From NCBI GenBank assembly GCA_009918225.1, contig RGEP01000015.1, positions 1 to 17,970 of the forward strand: 17,970 nt of DNA, written 5' to 3'. How positions within the stretch are numbered: the first letter of the stretch is position 1; each line of letters opens with the position of its first letter. Source of the DNA: Betaproteobacteria bacterium (GTDB lineage Bacteria > Pseudomonadota > Gammaproteobacteria > Burkholderiales > Burkholderiaceae_C). Both the position numbers and the translations under genes were made by a program. Of the stretch, positions 7,167 through 14,916 are shown in pieces. The notes beneath the pieces were generated by a model that was not told the DNA's origin, searched no databases, and was given only the letters and a program-made list of their open reading frames with translations.

Positions 7167-8102
7167 TCAAACACGGTCCAGGCCATCAGGCGCTGGTGCG
7201 TCTGAGGATGCATCAACCGCTGCATCGCCAGCATGGTCGCGCCCAGCCCAGTCGCGCGCAAACTGCCAGGCCACGCGGCCACTGCGCGAACCGCGCTCCA
7301 AGGCCCACACCAACGCAGGCTGGCGCGCCGCGGCGATGGCGGCTTCATCACAGGCAAAGTGACGCAGCCATTGCGCCACGATGGCCAAATACTCGCCTTG
7401 GCTGAAAGGGTAGAAGCTCAGCCACAAACCGAAGCGTTCAGACAAGGAGATCTTTTCCTCGATCACCTCACCGGGATGCACCTCGCCGTCTTCGGTGTGG
7501 GTGTAGCTGAGGTTGTCCTTTTTGTACTCGGGCAGCAGGTGGCGGCGGTTGCTGGTGGCGTACACCAACAGGTTGTCGGCAGCGGCCGAAATGGTGCCAT
7601 CGAGCACCGACTTCAGGGCCTTGTAGCCCGGCTCGCCCTCGTCAAAGGACAGGTCATCGCAGAAGATGATGAAGCGCTCGGGCCGGCCAGCGACGAGGTC
7701 GGCGATGTCGGGCAAATCGGTCAGGTCGGCTTTGTCCACCTCGATCAGGCGCAGGCCCTGCGCCGCGTAGGCCTGAAGGCACGCTTTGATGAGGGAGCTT
7801 TTGCCCGTACCCCGCGCCCCGGTGAGCAAGACATTGTTGGCCGGGCGACCCAGCACGAACTGCTCGGTGTTGCGCACCAAGCGCTCCTTTTGGCCCTCAA
7901 CCTCTTGCAGGTCCGACAGGGCGATGGAGGCCACTTGCCGCACCGGCTGCAGCAGGCCAGCCCCGTTTCGGCGCCGCCAACGGAAGGCGATGCTGGCCTG
8001 AAAGTCCGGCACAGGGGCTGCAGCCGGCACCAGGTGTTCGAGCCGGTCAATAAGGTCGTGGGCGCGCTGCAGCAGGCGCTGCAGCTCAAGGGAATCAGCC
8101 AT
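7167..8102 (-). CDS. DUF815-family AAA ATPase
   Basis: ATP-binding protein of the uncharacterised DUF815 family; no reaction is established. The 311-residue protein has a short N-terminal helical region, then LLTGARGTGKSSLIKA (92-107) with the Walker A loop, FIIFCDDLSFDEGE (144-157) as Walker B, ATSNRRHLLPEY (182-193) as the sensor region, and SLSERFGLWLSFYPF, a conserved family stretch. About 30 poorly conserved Asp/Ala-rich residues end the protein. The ATG at 8102 shares one base with the glgA stop (TGATG), a common coupling arrangement, and the NUDIX gene follows after 15 bases. The link with glgA is positional only and does not show a role in glycogen metabolism. Confidence 0.88.
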   Translation of the reverse strand: MADSLELQRLLQRAHDLIDRLEHLVPAAAPVPDFQASIAFRWRRRNGAGLLQPVRQVASIALSDLQEVEGQKERLVRNTEQFVLGRPANNVLLTGARGTGKSSLIKACLQAYAAQGLRLIEVDKADLTDLPDIADLVAGRPERFIIFCDDLSFDEGEPGYKALKSVLDGTISAAADNLLVYATSNRRHLLPEYKKDNLSYTHTEDGEVHPGEVIEEKISLSERFGLWLSFYPFSQGEYLAIVAQWLRHFACDEAAIAAARQPALVWALERGSRSGRVAWQFARDWAGRDHAGDAAVDASSDAPAPDGLDRV

Positions 8103-9574
8103 CAGCCCAGTGTAGCCAGGGCGCTGCGGCGAGCGATGGCCTGGGTATACAAGGCCACATAGGCTTGAGCGGCACGGTCCCAGTCAAAGCGCTGCGCCAT
8201 GGCCCGCTGCCGCATCTGCGCCCACTGGGCGGGGCGTGTCCACAACAACTGCGCCCGGCGCAGCGCGGCTTGCATCGAAGGGGCGTCGAAGCGGTAGAAG
8301 GCAAAGCCCGTGGCTTGGCCGTCTTCCAAAGATTCCAAGCTCGCGTCCACCACCGTGTCGGCCAAGCCGCCCACATGGTGCACCAGGGGCAAGGCCCCGT
8401 AGGCCATGGCGTAGAGCTGGGTGAGGCCACAGGGCTCGAAGCGAGAGGGCACCAGCACCAAATCGGCCGCTGCAAAAATCCGGTGGGCCAAGGCCTCGTC
8501 GTGGGCTTTCAACAGCAGCACCTGACCCGGGTGGGCTTGAGCGGCTGAAGCGAAGCCCGCCTCCAGCGCCGCATCGCCCTGCCCCAACACCACCAGTTGG
8601 CCGCCGTGCGCCAAGGCCTGCGGCAAAACCTGCAGCAGCAGGTCCAGCCCCTTCTGGCTGGTCAGCCGGCTGACCACGGCCATGAGCATCGCGCCGCGCT
8701 CGGGTCTCAAGCCCTGAGAGCGCTGCAGATCCGCCTTACACGCCGCCTTGCCGCTCAGATCGGCCGCATCGAAGCGCTGAGGCAGATAGGCGTCCACGCG
8801 CGGATGCCACACCGCATAGTCCACGCCATTGAGGATGCCCGCCACACCACCCGGATGTGCGCGCAGCACGCCGTCCAGCCCGCAGCCCATGGCCGGGTCT
8901 TGCACCTCCTGGGCATAACGCGGGCTGACGGTGCTGACAGCCTGCGCATGCTGCAGACCAGCCTTCATGAATGAGACCTGACCCCAGAACTCCACGCCGT
9001 CGATGCCCCAGGCCGCTGCCGGCAGGTCCAGGTCGAGAAAAGCTTGCGCAGGAAACAAACCCTGGTAGGCCAGGTTGTGAACCGTCATCACGCTGGCCGT
9101 GCGCAACCCTGCATGCGACAGGGCTGCGGGCACCAAGCCCGCGTGCCAATCGTGGGCATGCACCACATCGGGCAGCCAGCGGGTATCGGCCCCTCGAGCC
9201 AGAGCCCGCGCGGCCCAAGCCAAGGGGGCAAAGCGCCGGTGGTTGTCGGCCCAAGCGGCGCCACTGGGGTCGCCATACAAGCCGCCCGGGCGTTCATACA
9301 GATCGGGCGACACCACCACATAAGCTGGCGCGTCGCCGAAAGGCTCCAGGCGGCCCGTGACCAAGCGGGGTGGCTCGCCGCCCCAAGGGCAGGGCAAGGT
9401 GGCCACGGTGCGTGGGGCCTTGAGCGCAGCCCGAACCGCGCCAAAGCCCGGCAGCAAGAGCCGGTTGGCCACACCGGCACGCGCCAAGGCGTCCGGCAAG
9501 GCGCCCACCACATCGGCCAGGCCGCCCGTCTTGACCAGGGGAACGGCCTCCGCGGCCGCCTGCAGCACCCTCAT
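8102..9574 (-). CDS. glgA: Glycogen synthase (ADP-glucose type)
   Basis: GT5 glucosyltransferase that extends alpha-1,4-glucan from ADP-glucose; cytoplasmic. The 490-residue protein is close to family length. Visible signatures: VKTGGLADVVGALP (14-27) with Lys15 at the ADP-glucose site, VVHAHDWHAGL (137-147), MTVHNLAYQG (163-172), VSRLTSQKGLDLL (301-313) with the Arg and Lys that contact the nucleotide, and the catalytic-site motif SRFEPCGLTQLYAM (377-390). The ATG at 9574 is preceded by GAGGA that overlaps the glgC stop (TGAGGACGGGATG). The frame stays open upstream into glgC but those residues are unconserved. It forms a tight pair with glgC; branching enzyme and phosphorylase genes are not in the window. 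Confidence 0.96.
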   Translation of the reverse strand: MRVLQAAAEAVPLVKTGGLADVVGALPDALARAGVANRLLLPGFGAVRAALKAPRTVATLPCPWGGEPPRLVTGRLEPFGDAPAYVVVSPDLYERPGGLYGDPSGAAWADNHRRFAPLAWAARALARGADTRWLPDVVHAHDWHAGLVPAALSHAGLRTASVMTVHNLAYQGLFPAQAFLDLDLPAAAWGIDGVEFWGQVSFMKAGLQHAQAVSTVSPRYAQEVQDPAMGCGLDGVLRAHPGGVAGILNGVDYAVWHPRVDAYLPQRFDAADLSGKAACKADLQRSQGLRPERGAMLMAVVSRLTSQKGLDLLLQVLPQALAHGGQLVVLGQGDAALEAGFASAAQAHPGQVLLLKAHDEALAHRIFAAADLVLVPSRFEPCGLTQLYAMAYGALPLVHHVGGLADTVVDASLESLEDGQATGFAFYRFDAPSMQAALRRAQLLWTRPAQWAQMRQRAMAQRFDWDRAAQAYVALYTQAIARRSALATLG

Positions 9575-9581
9575 CCCGTCC

Positions 9582-10904
9582 TCAGGCGTTGTCCTTGAGG
9601 GGGTCTTGCTTGGCCTGCAACTTCTCCAACATGCCGCGGGTGACCAACACGACACCGTTTTCAGTGCGCTCAAAGCGCTGGGCGTCGACCAGGGGGTCTT
9701 CGCCGATGACCATGCCATCTGGAATGCGACAGCCGCGGTCGATCACCACCTTTTTCAGGCGCGAGCGCGAACCCACGGTCACCCCCGGCAGGATCACGGC
9801 CTGGTCGATGAAACAAAAGGAATGCACCCGTACCTCGGAGAACAGCACCGAATTGGATACATGTGAGCCGCTGACGATGCAGCCCCCGCTGACCATGGTG
9901 TTGACGGTCATGCCGTGCATGCCCGTGCGGTCGGGAATGAACTTGGCGGGCGGCAACTGGCGCTGTGAGGTCCAGATCGGCCAGTTGGTGTCGTAGATGT
10001 CCAGTTCCGGCGTGATCGAGGCCAGGTCCAGATTGGCCGACCAGAAGGCGTCGATGGTGCCCACATCCCGCCAGTAGTGCAGCTCACCATTGGCGATGCA
10101 CGACATGGAAAAAGGGTGGGCCAGCGCTCGGCCTTCAGACACCACCTTTGGAATCACATTCTTGCCAAAGTCGTGTTCAGAATGGGGGTCCGCCAGGTCT
10201 TCGTCGAGCAGGCGGTACAGGTACTCGGCATCAAAGATGTAGATGCCCATGCTGCACAGCGAGGTGTCGGCACGGCCGGGCATGGGGGGTGGGTCTTTGG
10301 GCTTTTCCACAAAGGCGGTGATGGCGCGCTCTTCATCGACGGCCATGACCCCAAAGGCGTGGGCTTCCTTGCGTGGCACCTCGATGCAGCCCACGGTGCA
10401 GGGCTTGCCGCTGGCCACGTGGTCGCGCAGCATCACCGAGTAGTCCATCTTGTAAATGTGGTCGCCGGCCAGCACCACGATGTAGGACGGGTTGGCGCTG
10501 CGCACGATGTCCAGGTTTTGGTACACCGCGTCGGCCGTTCCTCGGTACCAATGTTCCTCGTCCACGCGCTGTTGTGCGGGCATGAGGTCGACCATCTCAT
10601 TGAGTTCGGCCCGCAGAAACGACCAACCCCGTTGCAGGTGCCGCAAGAGCGAGTGCGACTTGTACTGGGTCACCACTCCAATGCGCCGAATTCCGGAATT
10701 GACGCAGTTGGACAGGGCGAAGTCAACGATGCGGAACTTGCCACCGAAGTACACCGCGGGCTTGGCACGGCTGTCGGTCAATTGCTTCAGCCGCGACCCC
10801 CGCCCGCCGGCCAGCACCAAGGCAATGGTGCGCCTGGCCAACATATGCGGCTGCAGGTGCAGCTCGCTGGCTCGGGCTTCATGGCTGGCGCGGGGCGGGT
10901 TCAT
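9582..10904 (-). CDS. glgC: Glucose-1-phosphate adenylyltransferase
   Basis: ADP-glucose pyrophosphorylase, the committed and usually allosteric step of bacterial glycogen synthesis: glucose 1-phosphate plus ATP gives ADP-glucose and pyrophosphate. The 440-residue protein has the nucleotidyltransferase loop LVLAGGRGSRLKQLT (29-43), RAKPAVYFGGKFRIVDFAL (46-64) with regulatory lysines, HWYRGTADAV (118-127), the metal motif VLAGDHIYKMDY (144-155), FVEKPKDPP (198-206), and a C-terminal left-handed beta-helix region. Glu199-Lys200... FVEKP matches the glucose-1-phosphate site of relatives. The ATG at 10904 was chosen; a TTG two codons upstream is possible, and neither has a clear ribosome binding site. 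glgA follows after 7 bases. The 99-base gap upstream shows no convincing promoter or terminator. Confidence 0.96.
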   Translation of the reverse strand: MNPPRASHEARASELHLQPHMLARRTIALVLAGGRGSRLKQLTDSRAKPAVYFGGKFRIVDFALSNCVNSGIRRIGVVTQYKSHSLLRHLQRGWSFLRAELNEMVDLMPAQQRVDEEHWYRGTADAVYQNLDIVRSANPSYIVVLAGDHIYKMDYSVMLRDHVASGKPCTVGCIEVPRKEAHAFGVMAVDEERAITAFVEKPKDPPPMPGRADTSLCSMGIYIFDAEYLYRLLDEDLADPHSEHDFGKNVIPKVVSEGRALAHPFSMSCIANGELHYWRDVGTIDAFWSANLDLASITPELDIYDTNWPIWTSQRQLPPAKFIPDRTGMHGMTVNTMVSGGCIVSGSHVSNSVLFSEVRVHSFCFIDQAVILPGVTVGSRSRLKKVVIDRGCRIPDGMVIGEDPLVDAQRFERTENGVVLVTRGMLEKLQAKQDPLKDNA

Positions 10905-11003
10905 GGTCAACGGTGGCTGGGCAGATGGCCGGGATCAGGCTGGGCAAGCGGGGCGAAATGGTTAATCGGTCACGGGGTGGTCTTCGATCGGCGGCCCCCC
11001 GCT

Positions 11004-11705
11004 TCATCGCTGCAGGGGCACAACCAAGCCTTCTTCTTCCACAACGGCATACACCCGATCGTCCCCCATAGCGGGCTGTATGTGCAAGCCGGTGAATGCC
11101 CCGAAGGCGGGCAAGACGCCGTACACCCTCGTCATCCGAAAGCAGGGCAGCCGCAGGCTGAGCCCTCCCCGCTCGTGCAGCTGCACCCCGGGATGCACAT
11201 GGCCCGCCAAGGCGTAGGCTCCGGCAATCTCCTGGGGTTCGTGGATCAAGGCCCAGGGCCCTCGACGAAGTGGCCCGGCGTGAACCTCGATACCCAAGTG
11301 CAGCGCAGGGTCTCCCGCGTGGTGGTCGTGGTTGCCACGCACCAAGTGCACCTCCAGTGCGGGGTGTTGGGCCCGCCACTGCTCCAAGGCCTGCAGGGCC
11401 TGGGGCTCCTGCGACCAAGGCCCGTGCAGCAAATCCCCAAGGAACACCAGCTCCTGCGCGCCAGTGGCCTGCAACAAAGCATCCAGGCGCTGCACCATGG
11501 CCGCTTCCGAGGCCACCGGCACGGGCAAGCCGTGACGCCGAAAGGTATGGCCCTTGCCGAAGTGAGCGTCGGCCACCATGAGCAGCTTCAGTTCGGGATC
11601 GTAGGCCGCCCGTTGGGGCCACAGTTCCAGACACTGGCCGTCGGGCCCTGCGTACAAGGCGGGACCCGCAGCAGGACCCGCCGCAAATGCCGCAGACCGT
11701 CTCAC
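11004..11705 (-). CDS. PdeM-like metallophosphoesterase (ligase-associated DNA damage response type)
   Basis: Calcineurin-like phosphoesterase resembling PdeM, a predicted endonuclease usually found beside an ATP-dependent DNA ligase, an Lhr-type helicase and a beta-CASP-like exonuclease. All metal motifs are present in order: VADAHFGKG (D-x-H), FLGDLLHG (GD), LVRGNHDHH (GNHD) and LAGHVHPGV (GHxHP). No ATG lies ahead of the conserved part. I chose the GTG at 11705, giving 233 residues, near family length; a TTG 16 codons later is an alternative. The frame remains open upstream to 11921 but there it only mirrors slmA. The gene starts 38 bases after slmA and ends 99 bases before glgC. None of the ligase partners is in the window. 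Family assignment good; exact subfamily and activity inferred. Confidence 0.85.
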   Translation of the reverse strand: MRRSAAFAAGPAAGPALYAGPDGQCLELWPQRAAYDPELKLLMVADAHFGKGHTFRRHGLPVPVASEAAMVQRLDALLQATGAQELVFLGDLLHGPWSQEPQALQALEQWRAQHPALEVHLVRGNHDHHAGDPALHLGIEVHAGPLRRGPWALIHEPQEIAGAYALAGHVHPGVQLHERGGLSLRLPCFRMTRVYGVLPAFGAFTGLHIQPAMGDDRVYAVVEEEGLVVPLQR

Positions 11706-11743
11706 AGGTGATCCGTGGGCGCCGCGCCGCGCGTCGCCCCGCA

Positions 11744-12409
11744 CTAAACCGTCATCAGGGCCAGGGTGGCCTCGGCGTGCTCGGTGGGACTGCGCTTGAA
11801 GCCCGACCGGGCGAAGCGCTGCAAGCGGCCCAGCGCCAGGGCCGTCAAGGCCGAAGCCCGGACCTGGGCATCCACGGTGGCGGTGGCAGAGCCCGCAGCA
11901 TCGCCGGCTTCGCGCAGGCACTGCTTGAGCTGGGATTCCACGCGGTCGAACAGCTGCACCATGCGTGCGGACAAACGCTCATGCTCCAGGATCAAGGCGT
12001 CACCGACCATCACGCGGGTCATGCCGGGATTGCGCTCTGCAAACTGCAGCAGCACGAAGACGATGCGTCGCGCGTGGTCGCGGCCGTCACCCGTGCCCTG
12101 GGTGATTTGGTTGAACAGGGTGAAGAGACTGGACTCGATGAATTCGATGAGCCCTTCGAACATCTGCGCCTTGCTCGCGAAGTGGCGGTACAGGGCCGCT
12201 TCGCTGACCTCCAGGCGTGCCGCCAAGGCCGCCGTGGTGATGCGGTCGGCGTCGGGCTGCTCCAACATCGAAGCCAGGGTCTGCAGAATCTGGATGCGGC
12301 GCTCACCGGGACGCGGTCGCTTGCGCGCTGTGCCTGCAACGGCATCAGCCGCGGCGTCTTCAGACGTCGCAGCGGCAGTAGGAAAAGGGCTGGCAGGCTG
12401 GGGCATCAT
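11744..12409 (-). CDS. slmA: Nucleoid occlusion factor SlmA
   Basis: TetR-family DNA-binding protein that, bound to its chromosomal sites, blocks FtsZ assembly over the nucleoid. The 221-residue protein has a low-complexity N-terminus (1-33), then the helix-turn-helix ITTAALAARLEVSEAALYRH (57-76), followed by the SlmA-specific FASKAQMFEGLIEFIESSLF, nearly identical to known SlmA. The rest is the helical dimer and FtsZ-binding domain. The N-terminal extension is somewhat longer than in E. coli. Two adjacent ATG codons (12409 and 12406) could start translation. It follows the HAD nucleotidase by 48 bases; argB-nucleotidase-slmA is a gene order I recall from Burkholderiales. CAGAAT just after the upstream stop is a weak -10 candidate. 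Confidence 0.93.
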   Translation of the reverse strand: MMPQPASPFPTAAATSEDAAADAVAGTARKRPRPGERRIQILQTLASMLEQPDADRITTAALAARLEVSEAALYRHFASKAQMFEGLIEFIESSLFTLFNQITQGTGDGRDHARRIVFVLLQFAERNPGMTRVMVGDALILEHERLSARMVQLFDRVESQLKQCLREAGDAAGSATATVDAQVRASALTALALGRLQRFARSGFKRSPTEHAEATLALMTV

Positions 12410-12457
12410 GGCGATGGCTGGCGGTGAACGGTGGAGGACACCTGAGCGCTGATTCTG

Positions 12458-13150
12458 TCACAGGGCTGCCAAACGGCTGATCCGGCGGTCCACATACACC
12501 GGGCAGCGGTGCAAAGGCTGCGCGGGCACCCCACGACTGCGCTGCCCAGCCCGCATCCATCGCTGCATCCACACGGTTCGCCATCCTTCCGATTTGGCGG
12601 CCTTTTGATGCTCCAAGGTGTCTTCCACCAAGACACAACGCTGCGGGGCGATCTTCATTTGCACCGAAAGGGTGCGAAACAAGCGGCGGTCGGGCTTGGG
12701 GCGCAGGTGGCCAAACAGGGTCATCTGCTCAATCGGAATGACGGCGTCGAAACAGTCTTCGATGCGCAAGGCCTTGAGAACACGGCGCGCATAGTGGGCC
12801 GGTGCGTTGGTCAGCAGGATCTTGAGCCCAGGCAAGCGGCGCAGGCGGTACAGATCGTGGGCGTGGCCGCGCACGCGCTGCTCCAGATCGGGGAAGCGGT
12901 GGGTCTCGTGCAGAAAGTGCGCAGCCTGAACCCGGTGGTGGCGCATCAGGCCCAACAGGGTCGAGCCATAACGCTGCCAGTAGTGCACCCGTAGGGCATC
13001 GGCTTGGGTCATGGGCAGGCCCAGGTGCTCGTGGATGTATTCGGTCATCGCCGCGTTCATCCGCGGAAACACCGCCGAGCCCGCGTCGTGCAAGGTGTTG
13101 TCCAGATCGAAGAACCACACGGTGCGCGCACCGGCGGCAGGCCAAACCAC
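12458..13150 (-). CDS. HAD-family pyrimidine 5'-nucleotidase
   Basis: Haloacid dehalogenase-like phosphatase of the subfamily annotated as pyrimidine 5'-nucleotidase, which would remove phosphate from pyrimidine nucleoside monophosphates. The 230-residue protein shows the four HAD motifs: FFDLDNTLHDA (13-23; Asp15 nucleophile, Asp17 acid/base), LLTNAP (motif II Thr), LRPKPDRRLF (motif III Lys) and VLVEDTLEH (motif IV). A helical cap lies between motifs I and II. The start is GTG at 13150, 9 bases after the argB stop; TVWFFDLDNTL nearby leaves little room for another. It sits between argB and slmA, the usual context for this subfamily. Substrate specificity is inferred from family and neighbourhood. 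Confidence 0.88.
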   Translation of the reverse strand: MVWPAAGARTVWFFDLDNTLHDAGSAVFPRMNAAMTEYIHEHLGLPMTQADALRVHYWQRYGSTLLGLMRHHRVQAAHFLHETHRFPDLEQRVRGHAHDLYRLRRLPGLKILLTNAPAHYARRVLKALRIEDCFDAVIPIEQMTLFGHLRPKPDRRLFRTLSVQMKIAPQRCVLVEDTLEHQKAAKSEGWRTVWMQRWMRAGQRSRGVPAQPLHRCPVYVDRRISRLAAL

Positions 13151-13159
13151 GGCGCGCGC

Positions 13160-14053
13160 TCAGTGCGAACGGATCATGGTGCCGAAAGCCTGATCGGTCA
13201 GGATCTCCAGCAGCAACACATGGGGCACACGGCCGTCAACGATGTGCACCGCGTTCACACCGCACTTGGCCGCATCGATGGCCCCGGCAATCTTGGGCAA
13301 CATGCCGCCGCTGATGGTGCCGTCATCCACCAGCTCATCGATACGGCGGGCCGTCAGCTCGGTCAGGAGCTGCCCTTCCTTGTTCAACACGCCCTTGATG
13401 TTGGTGAGCATCAGCAGCTTTTCTGCCTTGAGGACCTCGGCCAGCTTGCTGGCCACCAGGTCGGCGTTGATGTTGTAGCTTTCGTTTTGCACGCCGAAAC
13501 CGATGGGGCTGACCACGGGAATAAAGGCATCGTCCTGCAGCGCTTGCACGACGCTCGGGTCAATGGAGTCGATGGCCCCCACTTGGCCAATGTCGTGCTC
13601 TTTGCTGGGGTCGTCTTTGTCCAGCAGGCGCAACTTGCGTGCACGAATGAGGCCACCGTCGCGCCCGGTCAAGCCCACCGCCTTGCCCCCTGCGGCGTTG
13701 ATCAGGCCCACGATGTCTTGCTGCACCTCGCCGGCCAGCACCCACTCCACCACTTCCATGGTCTCTTCGTCGGTAACCCGCATGCCCTGAATGAAGGTGC
13801 CCTTCTTGCCCAAGCGGTTGAGGGCTTCATCGATCTGTGGGCCGCCACCGTGCACCACGATGGGGTTGATGCCCACCAGCTTGAGCAACACCACATCTTC
13901 GGCAAAGGCCTTTTGCAAGGCCGGATCCGTCATCGCGTTGCCGCCGTACTTGATGACCATGGTCTTGCCGTGATAGCGGCGGATGTAGGGCAAGGCCTGG
14001 GCCAGGATCTCGGCCTTGTCACGCGGCTCTAGGGTGGTCGTGGCAGTGTTCAT
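13160..14053 (-). CDS. argB: Acetylglutamate kinase
   Basis: Second step of arginine synthesis: ATP-dependent phosphorylation of N-acetylglutamate. The 297-residue protein carries the kinase fold signatures TMVIKYGGNAM (31-41, Lys35 at the phosphates), VVHGGGPQIDEAL (67-79), RVTDEETMEVVE (92-103), the NAG-binding SYNINADLVASKLA (192-205), and GGMLPKIAGA (249-258) with a catalytic-site lysine. The N-terminal helix (about 12-28) before the kinase core is the feature of arginine-inhibited hexameric enzymes such as that of Pseudomonas, absent from E. coli ArgB, so feedback inhibition by arginine is likely (inference). The ATG at 14053 is preferred; the frame stays open upstream into the acyltransferase. 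The nucleotidase gene follows after 9 bases. Confidence 0.97.
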   Translation of the reverse strand: MNTATTTLEPRDKAEILAQALPYIRRYHGKTMVIKYGGNAMTDPALQKAFAEDVVLLKLVGINPIVVHGGGPQIDEALNRLGKKGTFIQGMRVTDEETMEVVEWVLAGEVQQDIVGLINAAGGKAVGLTGRDGGLIRARKLRLLDKDDPSKEHDIGQVGAIDSIDPSVVQALQDDAFIPVVSPIGFGVQNESYNINADLVASKLAEVLKAEKLLMLTNIKGVLNKEGQLLTELTARRIDELVDDGTISGGMLPKIAGAIDAAKCGVNAVHIVDGRVPHVLLLEILTDQAFGTMIRSH

Positions 14054-14112
14054 GTCAGGGTGAGCAGGTTCAACGAGGCGCCAGGTGGCGAGCCGCCAAG
14101 CGGGTCGCCCGC

Positions 14113-14118
14113 ATTCTA
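14113..14118 (-). promoter_or_regulatory. Possible -10 element for argB
   Basis: TAGAAT on the minus strand; its first three bases are the TAG stop codon of the upstream acyltransferase. It lies 59 bases before the argB ATG and is followed by GCGGG, much like the petA -10 context. No good -35 is visible in the GC-rich region upstream, so the call is tentative. Confidence 0.3.
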
Positions 14119-14892
14119 GGCAGCGGCGCCATCGCGCCGCGGCTCCTGTGGGCTCGGGGATTCGCCCAAGGCCAGGGCCAAGTCGCCACGCAAGACCTCG
14201 GCCAGGGAACGGCGATCGGCATGGGAGCTGCCGCGCGCGGGCAGCACCGTCACCGTCACCACGACGCCGCGCCCGGCCGCAATGCGCCAAAGGCTTTGCG
14301 TGATGGTGGTCTCGCCAAGGAACTCGACCGCGGGACTGATGGCGTGTTGGCGGTCGCGATAGCGCAAGGCCACCGGCTGCACCGGCGCTTCAACCGCAAT
14401 CGCGGACTGCAGCAGGTTGGCGTGAAAAGGCAGCAAGGCACGACCATCACCCGTGGTGCCTTCGGGAAACACCGCCACGCAGTGGCCGTCCTTCAAGGCT
14501 TGCGCCATCTCGTGCATCACGCGCATGGCGTCGCGCCGCTGCTCTCGGCGCACGTACAGGGTGCCAGCACAGTCGACCAAGCGGTTGACCAGAGGCCAGT
14601 CCTGCACATCGGCCTTGGACACAAAGCGCGCACGGGGACACACCGCATGGATGGCCATGATGTCGATCCAGGAGATGTGGTTGGCCACGATCAGCGTGCC
14701 GCCCGCGCGGAACTGACCCTGAACCTCCAGCCCCATGCCCAGACAGCGCAGCATGCCGGCCGACCACCACTGGATGCGGGCTTGGCGGCCGGCCTCGTCC
14801 AAGGATGGAAAGCGCAGCAACACCAGCGCTATGCCGTGCAGCCCGTGCAACACGGCGCGCACGAGTCTCAGGCTTGCCCTTAGCACGGCCAC
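14116..14892 (-). CDS. PlsC-like 1-acyl-glycerol-3-phosphate (lysophospholipid) acyltransferase
   Basis: Acyltransferase of the PlsC/LPLAT family, which transfers an acyl chain from acyl-ACP or acyl-CoA to a lysophospholipid at the inner membrane. The 258-residue protein has a hydrophobic N-terminal segment (about 10-28), the catalytic HX4D motif in VANHISWIDIMA (69-80; His72, Asp77), TLYVRRE (111-117), and FPEGTT (142-147) for binding the glycerol phosphate. The start is GTG at 14892, 24 bases after the pyrC' stop; another in-frame GTG follows two codons later. It could be the main PlsC or a paralogue such as an OlsA-type enzyme; substrate cannot be told from sequence. Co-transcription with the pyrimidine genes is likely from spacing. 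Confidence 0.88.
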   Translation of the reverse strand: MAVLRASLRLVRAVLHGLHGIALVLLRFPSLDEAGRQARIQWWSAGMLRCLGMGLEVQGQFRAGGTLIVANHISWIDIMAIHAVCPRARFVSKADVQDWPLVNRLVDCAGTLYVRREQRRDAMRVMHEMAQALKDGHCVAVFPEGTTGDGRALLPFHANLLQSAIAVEAPVQPVALRYRDRQHAISPAVEFLGETTITQSLWRIAAGRGVVVTVTVLPARGSSHADRRSLAEVLRGDLALALGESPSPQEPRRDGAAA

Positions 14893-14916
14893 GCTCCGGT
14901 CGCGCAGGGCTTGGGA

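Noticed and set aside
7233..8162. 309-codon plus-strand open frame
   Set aside because: Exact shadow of the DUF815 ATPase gene, which has clear Walker motifs on the other strand.
10905..11003. Promoter or terminator in the gap before glgC
   Set aside because: GC-rich with short inverted pieces, but no stem followed by a T-run and no acceptable -35/-10 pair.
10077..11711. 544-codon open frame on the plus strand
   Set aside because: Antisense to glgC and the PdeM-like gene across an intergenic gap; low-complexity composition and no recognisable domain.
11706..11921. N-terminal extension of the PdeM-like protein to an ATG inside slmA
   Set aside because: The extra 72 residues are Arg/Gly/Pro-rich, mirror the slmA coding sequence in another frame, and are unlike any phosphoesterase N-terminus.
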